Positions 57,801 through 64,000 of a stretch of 64,000 nucleotides of DNA are shown here, in pieces; the stretch's first letter is position 1, and the number at the start of each line of letters is the position of its first letter. The DNA is from Scenedesmus sp. ARA3 (taxonomy: Eukaryota; Chlorophyta; Chlorophyceae; Sphaeropleales; Scenedesmaceae). A program made the translations under genes and the position numbers. The notes under the pieces are model-generated. The model did not search any database, had not been told where the DNA came from, and saw nothing but the letters and a program-made list of their open reading frames with translations. The stretch covers positions 1-64,000 of the forward strand of contig RWJK01001684.1 of NCBI GenBank assembly GCA_004335835.1, written 5' to 3'.

Positions 57801-60800
57801 CGCCTACGCACCGTCGTCCAGCTCTATGTGCACGTCCACGGGCTTGCCCATGCGGCGCCAAAGCTGGCAGACATGACACAACCCGCAAGCCTCTGCTATC
57901 TTTGCGCTCCACAGGACATTGCAGCACTGCCGACATCCTTTGCAATGCGCAGATGCCGCACAACGCTGCAATTTGAACCAGCACCGCCATTTGGTTCAAA
58001 CAAACATGCAAAAAAACGCAGACGAAGCACCAAAACAACATACAAGGCGCTACGCACCGTCGTCCAGCTCTACATATGCATGTCCACGGGCTTGCCCTGC
58101 TGGGGCCCCACAGCCGCCAGCAGCACATCATACTCCGGCTGCAGTCCTCATGCTCCGTTGGATCTGCAGCGCTGCTGACAACATTTGCAATGCAGGGATG
58201 CCAAACGACTCGGCACACTTGACCAAGCTTCAGCGTCGCTTCAGTTTCATGTGCAGACATGGAAATATTAGTAAAGGAATTGCAAAACAGCAGTCCTTGA
58301 GCGAGTTGCCGCTCACCGTCGTCCAGCTCTATGTGCACGTCCACGGGTTTGCCCTGCTGCGGTGCCACAGCCGCCAGCAGCACATCATACTCTGGCTGCG
58401 GCAGCAGCAACTGCACGCCCGTCATGTTCACGTAATTGGAGCGGTCCCTGCAGCAGCCACGCACACAGGGCAGGGCACTTAGTTTGGGCCAGCAGCAACT
58501 GCACGCCTGTCATGTTCACATAGTTAGAGCGGTCCCTGCAAGATCGGCGCACACAGGGCAGGGCACTTGATTAGTTTGGGCCAGCAGTTGCACGCCTGTC
58601 ATGTTCACGTATTTGGAGCGGTCCCTGCAACACGATTCACATACACAGGGCAGGGCTGTTCAATTTTCGGGGCCAGCAGCAAGATCACGGTGTGTCCGGC
58701 AAGACCTTCAAGTGGTGGGCTGAGTCACAGTGCTGCGCGTCACGTCACGAGTCACGATTTGGGGCCAGCAGCAGTATAATGGTGGGCTGAGCCAAGATGC
58801 TGCGCCTGCAGCCCTGTAGAGCAGCAGCCCTTCACACGCTGTGCAGTGCTGTAGATGCGCATGCACTGTGCCTCTCCTGCTTTTTCCAGCAACAAGGCTG
58901 TACACATGACAAGGATGAGAAACGCACTCTCGAGTCTCGAACAGCTCGACCACCTGCTTCACTTAATCATGCACTCCTCTAAACCCCTGCAAGCCCTAAA
59001 CCTCACCTGGTGACGCTCCACATGAGGATCGTCAACACATCAGGCGTGGGTTTACCATGGTTTCACCCTTTTTAAAGAACTGCAAGCCCTAAACCTCACC
59101 TGGTGACGCTCCACATGAGGACCGTCCACACATCAGGCGTAACCTGCGTAAGCGTGCCCCTGGACGCCAGCAGCTGCCGGCTCTGTTGCTGCAACCGCCT
59201 GCCCAGCCCTCCGCTAGCCGCCGCACCCGCCGCACCCGCTGCTGCTGCTGCTGTGTGGGGGCCCAGCAGCCGCCTGCCAAACCCTCCGCTAGCCGCACCC
59301 GCTGCTGCTGCTGCTGCTGCTGCTGTTGTGTGGGGCGCCAGCAGCCGCCTGCCAAAGCCATGAGTAGGGCGCCAGTGAAGGCTGGTGTTGCGGCCCCTTG
59401 CAGCCCCCGGCACGCCCCTCCCCTGCGGCAATCCCCTCAGCGTGAGGTCCCTGAAACTCGCGCAGGACCTCTCGCTGTCTAGACCCTCGCTTTCCAGGTG
59501 GATGTAGTCTACAACGAATTGAAAATCGAGGATGGGGGCGTGGCCGAGCTTCAAGATGCGCAGCTCGACTGCATCTGCCATTGCTGATGTCATGTCGTCG
59601 CAGGGGGAGCCGCCCGGCAGCATGGTTTGATCGCTGCCGATAACCTTGGACAGCAGATCGGCCTGCAGCTGCAGATCGCCGGTGCTGCTGTTCAGATAGG
59701 TGCTGCAGCGCTTGTCGGTAAAAGGGCCGGCCATGCAACGGTCTGTTGCGCTGCGGCAGAGGTCTGAACCAAGGTAGGTGATGTTGTTCAGGATGAAGAA
59801 GGCCTTATTGCGCTCTGTAACAACGTTAGTAACGCCCTCGTGCTGCACGCTGAGCTGCGGTGCTGCGATGATCAGCAGGCTTCCTCGGACAACGCGGTCC
59901 AGTGTATTCATTGCGAGCTGCAGGGCACAAAAATAGGCGCAGGCGCGCAATCAGCGCAGCAAGTTGGAGCAGCGGTAAGGCGTTGCTGCATTGAGACATG
60001 CACACGCAGCCACTTGCAATAGCAGCCACTGTTTGCCATGCAAGGTCTCCGCAGCAGCTGCTGCCGCGCCTGCGAGCAGCGCAGTAGTGCGCTGCAGACA
60101 CAATGCGGTGGCTAATTACGTGCGCTGGTTGCGCATAATGTGCTTTGATGCTGGCAGGGAAGCAATGCGCGCTGAGATTGTTGACAGTGAGAGTGCATAT
60201 TGCATGTAAGCAGTCGAACGGAGTGATCGCTGGGTGATTTAAAAGGAAATGGAGTAAGCAAGAGTACAGCGTTATTTTGCAGCTCACCTGCAGGGACACG
60301 TTAGTGTTACACATGCTGACAAGCGGCGAGCCCGCCTGCACCTCCAGCGCCGCCCCAAACACGGATGGGTCCAGCGCGTTGGTTGCAGGAATGTTCGGAA
60401 AAACCTGCGGACACCATAAGTGAATTCGATTCAGCAACTGATCATCATACGGTTTCCTATACGATCAAGCCACCATGGGTGCAGCGCAAGAGGAGCATGT
60501 ATGCATGTAGAACGCTTTCTGCAAGAAAGAAGCAGGGTGTGCTGGCAGCTTGGGGCACTGCTTCTCTGATACACCGCAGCACCCACACATCCTGCTTGCA
60601 GAGCAATTAGACAAGGGCAGCAGCAAGCCACGTCTGCGCGCTGCAAGAGCAGCATGTGTGGCATTGCAGCAAGTGCTACATCGGGAGTGCCCACAGGCGA
60701 TGAGTATCTGGCCATGGGAAGAAATCCATGCGGTGAATGGGCAGCCAGTATATTCGAAATCCAAATTCATGTGGCGAGATGTGCTGCTGTGGCTTGCAGG

Positions 60801-63800
60801 AAACTACTTTCAAGCCGCACCAAGTGCTGGGAGGTGACCAGTGAGTCAGAGTTGATGACGACTCGGTTGACCACTTTTTGTGCCAGGGTGTTGTTGCCTA
60901 TTACGTCAGCCTGCAATGCAGGCAGCAGGCAGGCAGAGCAGGGTGTTTGCAGGACCAACCAGGGGATTTGCAGGAGCAGCAGGGTGTTTGCAAGAAAAAA
61001 CAGCGGAGTTTTTGCAGGAACAGCAGGGTGTTTGCAAGTACCCTATGAGCGGGATGCGGGGCTTCTGCTACGCTCGCAGTGTGTGTTGCTAGTGTACTTG
61101 CATGCTTTCGCATGCAATTTTTCCTCTGCCAACACACCTCCCAGACAGTTGTGCCCACGCCCGAGGCAAGCCAGCCTGCCTGGCTCTTGATGTCTTTGTC
61201 CTGAGCACTGAAGGCAAAACCTGCACAGCAGCAGCAGAAGCAGCATCCATTTGGTCACAGATTGCAGCTGGTACTGCACAGGAGACTGCAGCTCCATAGT
61301 TACGGTGTAGTGTGCGCTGTGCTGCAGCTGCTGTGAACTGCTGACCAGCACCCATGCATGTGTGGTTGAATGCTGCGCTTGCAGGAGCCACAAGCAGGAG
61401 CCGGTTGCAAGCCAACTGCCAAACCGCCTTGCAATACGCAAAAAACATAAACATCAGCCACACCTGCACAACATTTTCTTCACTTCAGCCCATGCCTGAC
61501 TAACTATTTGCTGGCTTGTGCCCGCCGACTGTCACAGCAAACATCAACAGATCAGCCACATCTGCACACATCCGCCACACCCACTCTCACCCCAGTACTG
61601 CAGGAATTCCACCTCCCGCTGGGAGGCCACTACCAGGGTGCAGTTGTTGGTGCTGATGCGTGGCGAGTTCCTGCAAGGCAGCAGGCACACAGCACCTGAG
61701 TTCCTGCAAGCCTCAGCTGTCGTCTGTTGTGTGAGCCCAAGGGAGGCGTAATTCACTGGCTGATCACACAGCGACAGTTGTGCCACATGTTCACATGTTA
61801 GTCTCCTACAAGACGTTACAGACTCCCCAGGCCTTGCAGCTGAGGCAGCTTGAGCAGCAGCAAGCCTGCGCTGTGCTGCATGCCACATAGCACAGCAGCT
61901 GTAGTTGGCTGTGAGCCGCGATTGACTGCATGTGACAGCAGCAGTACGTGCAGAGAGCAAGGACCCACCTGTCCCAAAAGAAGAACCACATGTTGATGCT
62001 TGCAACCAAGCTGAGGCCAGGCGTGCCGCTCTGAGCAGATAAGCTGCAACATGGCATCGTGCAGGCAGAACAGGGTCAAGCACAGAAAGGCAAGATGCAG
62101 CAGAAAGGCAAGATGCAGCAGAACCGGAATAGTTTGCGTTGGCGCAAAGGATGATGTGCTGCTCAAGAGCCAGTTGAGTGTGCAGCACAACTGCTGCAGG
62201 AGCTGTCTCAGACGCTGCTCGAGTGTGCAGTAACAATGCTGCAGCAGCTGTTCCACGCGCTGCTCGAGTGTGCAGTTCAACTGCTGCAGCAGCTGTCGCA
62301 CTTGCTGCTTGAGTGTGCAGTGCAACTGCTGCAACAGCTGTCCCAGCAAGTTCCATCTGGTAAGCTTGCTGATGAAACTTCTGCAGCCCCACTAATGAAC
62401 ACAACCTGCGCACAGCTGCTGCTTCTCATAGCCCACCTGTTGCCTAGCCCCATGTTTTCAAGCACCAGCTCGTCAAACGTTACGTTTGACCACTGCCCGG
62501 TCAACGCCACCTGGTTGACCCTGCTGCCAAAGTCAACGCCGGTCAACGCCCCTGCTTGACCGGCCATGAACAGGGGGCGGTTGATGCTCATCATCTCGCC
62601 TCCCTCTGGCAGCAGTTGCCCCCAGGAGATGTTGGTTGCTAGCAGCATATAAAAAGGCACAGGTGTGTCCAGCACCATGTAGGTTTCAAGCACTGCAACG
62701 AAGCTGCTGTTGGTTACGCCAAGGAGGTAGTTCACACCCCCCACCGCTGCTGCTGCTGCTGTTCTGGCTGGCGTTGGTGCAGCTGTTGCTGCTGCAGGCT
62801 TCAAAAAGATGCCCACACCGGCCATCTGAGCACCGCCAAGCTCCCCGGAAACAACTGCGAATGATGAGTTGTCCTGCAAGCACATTTGCAGAGTCAGCTG
62901 TCAGCAATACAATGTGCCTGCCATGCAGTGTTGTGAGGGGATTGAGTGGAACAAGGATCTGTGCAGCTGCACAGCGAGGTGCTGCAGGCAGAACTGCTGC
63001 GTGGTAACTAACATGAAAGCCCTACGGCCCCTGTGCAGCCATTACAGTTGCTGCTGCAAGCATACACAACCGACATGCTGCCATAGCTACAACACTGTTC
63101 AGGAGCAGCAGGTACAGCAGGCAGCATGCATTAATCAATTGCCGTATCAGCCTATGCTACTCCAGCTGCCGCACCGTGAACACGTCCAGGGACCAGTCTG
63201 CCACACGCTGCTGTATGCTGCTTTCACTGACAGCAGCGTCCAGCACAGCTGCGGCTTGCTGCATGTCCGCTGTTTCAAACAGGAAAATGACGTTAGTCAT
63301 GCGCACGCCCCGGGGTACTGCCTGGCCAAACAGCGGCCGCAGCAGCAGCTGCTGAAGCGAGGCTCCCGGCTGCAGCCATGCCGAAGCAGGCACTAGCAGC
63401 TGCACGTCCCTCACTACTGCTTCAACCAGCGATCCTGCAAGCTCTGCGGCAGCAAGGCAGCAAGTAACGTGTTACTGTCTAAACAGCCCATGCAAATCAA
63501 TGCGAAGGCGAACTTTTGGTGTAGTAATGGTACAGTTTGTGCATGCAGTGACAGTGTGGTGTGATGCAGGAGCAACAAGGTGTATGTTGTTGCCGCTGCT
63601 GCTGCTGCTGCTGCTGCTGCTCCTGCCACAGCTGCTGCTGTGCCATGCCACGCTTGTTCATGAGCAATACTGACAGCTATGCCTACCTTCAAACGCGGGT
63701 GCAGTCTTTTGTTGGATGATCGCGCTGCTGGCGCCCTGTGAAGCTGAGAAGGGTGTCCCTCTCAGCAGAAGCCTGCTGTCTGGTTCAGTAGTCCCTAGCA

Positions 63801-63969
63801 AGGCGTCCCACGGCTGAATAACGCAGCCGTTGACCGAGCCCACATCAATAATAATGTCGTCCCTGGCTACTGTCTGGCCGGGGCAGGGCAGGAGAGCTGA
63901 GGCATGCAGGACCGGCAGCAGCAACAACAAGAGGACCGCCAGCTGCCGCGATCCGCCCAGCTTCCACAT
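48792..63969 (-). CDS. Receptor-like protein kinase (TKL type) with novel ectodomain
   Basis: Eighteen exons join in phase to 1657 residues: 63687-63969, 63175-63443, 62437-62873, 61581-61670, 61138-61207, 60821-60910, 60288-60404, 59100-59917, 58317-58447, 56424-57525, 55862-56054, 54574-54735, 53716-53838, 52951-53196, 52540-52620, 52007-52109, 49733-49874 and 48792-49308. A signal peptide (QLAVLLLLLLPVLHASA) leads a roughly 840-residue ectodomain with NVT, NIS and NNT glycosylation sites, then one membrane helix (IVLSAVAACVLLLVAGLFVAW) near residue 850. The kinase has IGQGGFGVVYRG, VAVK, HSDLKASN (HSD for HRD), DFGLS, THMAPELL and DVYAYGILLWEL, and RPTFTEIVSEL at the end, so it is probably active. 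A Ser-rich insert follows the catalytic loop. It likely signals from an extracellular cue; the ligand is unknown. Exon 4's donor is the weakest choice. Confidence 0.82.
49940..50545 (-). repeat. Five acceptor-side copies of kinase exon 49733-49874
   Basis: VPQPLLGHCVINKQLRPA with a CTGCAG acceptor recurs at about 49990-50033, 50120-50168, 50240-50283, 50355-50400 and 50485-50535, in the preceding intron. Confidence 0.88.
50595..50780. mobile_element. MITE-like foldback element
   Basis: Imperfect terminal inverted repeats of about 33 bases (left 50598-50630, right 50744-50776; shared core ACTTTTGTGAA / TTCACAAAAGT) enclose a second inverted pair, GCCTCTAGTGAAACTC and GAGTTCACTAGAGGC. It has no coding capacity. 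It sits in a kinase intron between two exon-copy arrays. AT content is higher than its surroundings. No clear target-site duplication was found. Confidence 0.6.
50848..51870 (-). repeat. Eight donor-side copies of kinase exon 52007-52109
   Basis: LLWELATNSKPFAG plus the GTTGG donor recurs at about 50851, 51026, 51118, 51296, 51390, 51485, 51656 and 51827 (plus-strand left ends). With the real exon there are nine. Spacing alternates between about 94 and about 175 bases. Confidence 0.9.
53255..53312 (-). repeat. Acceptor-side copy of kinase exon 52951-53196
   Basis: The catalytic-loop exon start (AACAAGGTGCTGC..GACCTCAACGCCTC-like) is duplicated with a short deletion that removes the HSD codons. 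Confidence 0.7.
53605..53655 (-). repeat. Donor-side copy of kinase exon 53716-53838
   Basis: The exon end (HVACAMQYLHK-like, GTGCGTG donor) is repeated about 105 bases beyond the real exon. Confidence 0.75.
53900..54310 (-). repeat. Four acceptor-side copies of kinase exon 53716-53838
   Basis: GTLRDALNAHLLVD with a CTGCAG acceptor recurs at about 53912-53955, 54008-54053, 54105-54148 and 54260-54303, nearly unchanged in protein sequence. Confidence 0.9.
54915..55400 (-). repeat. Three acceptor-side copies of kinase exon 54574-54735, with N gap
   Basis: EAAIGSSMCHPNLVAVYSIS recurs at about 54918-54988, 55165-55235 and 55338-55400. The third borders the 50-base N gap at 55288-55337. Spacing is about 240 bases. 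Confidence 0.9.
55288..55337. other. 50-base N gap
   Basis: An assembly gap of fixed length inside the kinase exon array, so copy number there is not reliable. Confidence 0.99.
55605..55690 (-). repeat. Donor-side copy of kinase exon 55862-56054
   Basis: The end of the exon (SCVRQRKQALSNPAEEMAVQ region) is repeated about 250 bases downstream, with changes in the middle. Confidence 0.8.
56130..56315 (-). repeat. Two acceptor-side copies of kinase exon 55862-56054
   Basis: GTWHGADVAVKAIKLPPGSK (catalytic Lys segment) recurs at about 56137-56195, and a shorter GTWHGADVAVEPHRM at about 56270-56308, in which the VAVK lysine is replaced by Glu. Confidence 0.88.
57805..58130 (-). repeat. Two donor-side copies of ectodomain exon 58317-58447
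   Basis: GKPVDVHIELDDG plus the donor recurs at about 57812-57865 and 58053-58125, after the real exon, spaced about 250 bases. Confidence 0.85.
58480..58700 (-). repeat. Two or three acceptor-side copies of ectodomain exon 58317-58447
   Basis: RDRSNYVNMTGVQLL recurs at about 58488-58537 and 58575-58628, with a weaker remnant near 58670, in the preceding intron. Confidence 0.8.
58985..59035 (-). repeat. Donor-side copy of ectodomain exon 59100-59917
   Basis: PDVLTILMWSVTR resembles the real PDVWTVLMWSVTR and keeps the GTGAGG donor, about 95 bases beyond the exon. Confidence 0.85.
60938..61045. repeat. GC-poor minisatellite in kinase intron
   Basis: Four copies of a unit of roughly 25 bases with the core GCAGGGTGTTTGCA(G/A). 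Confidence 0.75.
62175..62350. repeat. 57-base tandem repeat in kinase intron
   Basis: Three to four units carrying CTGCTGCAGCAGCTGT and CTGCTCGAGTGTGCAGT lie just beyond the donor of exon 62437-62873. Confidence 0.8.
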
Positions 63970-64000
63970 ACTACCCGGTTACTACGAGCATCGTTGCTGA

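Overview
The window looks like nuclear DNA of a chlorophycean green alga. Coding regions are fairly GC-rich, genes have many short phase-consistent exons, (CTG)n/(CAG)n runs are everywhere, proteins carry long Ala/Gln/Ser runs, and one gene encodes an ABC-type sulfate-binding protein, a component of algal chloroplast sulfate uptake. Scenedesmaceae or relatives are plausible, but this is inference; no marker fixes the species.

Layout. 1-58: 3' part of tRNA-Pro(CGG). 270-659 (+): last two visible exons of pyruvate kinase, followed by decaying copies of its last exon to 1593. 2592-3125 (-): small secreted Cys-rich protein. 6096-8491 (-): low-complexity protein of unknown function. 8809-9639 (-): small membrane protein. 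10186 (+): PHD-finger fragment. 10306-16382 (-): senescence-domain protein, 11 exons, 440 aa. 19100-25364 (-): membrane-anchored alpha/beta hydrolase, 10 exons, about 708 aa. 26400-31564 (+): sulfate-binding protein, 8 exons, 433 aa. 33285-38326 (-): S-adenosylmethionine synthetase, 10 exons, 397 aa. 39692-43658 (-): FAM47-like protein. 48792-63969 (-): receptor-like protein kinase, 18 exons, 1657 aa, starting 31 bases from the window end. I built these models by hand from splice signals and reading phase. Each multi-exon sum of the complete models is an exact multiple of three, which is strong internal support. The long stretches 1.6-2.6, 3.1-5.6, 16.4-18.5 and 43.7-48.6 kb hold no gene I can support, apart from one weak orphan exon.

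The outstanding feature is architectural. In almost every gene the introns are filled with tandem arrays of partial exon copies. Copies of an exon's acceptor side plus intron always lie in the intron before it, and copies of its donor side plus intron lie in the intron after it. Arrays have two to nine copies at roughly 90-210 base spacing. Skipping the copies gives perfect open reading frames. Last exons are likewise copied past their stop codons. This looks like intron growth, and perhaps intron creation, by tandem duplication across splice junctions. Several 3' splice sites are themselves the end of a (CTG)n run ending in CAG.

Functionally the genes are mostly unrelated. The sulfate-binding protein and SAM synthetase are tail-to-tail neighbours that both serve sulfur metabolism. 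The hydrolase and the sulfate-binding gene are divergent, sharing about 1 kb of upstream sequence. Two 50-base N gaps fall inside repeats (a CTG run and a kinase exon array).
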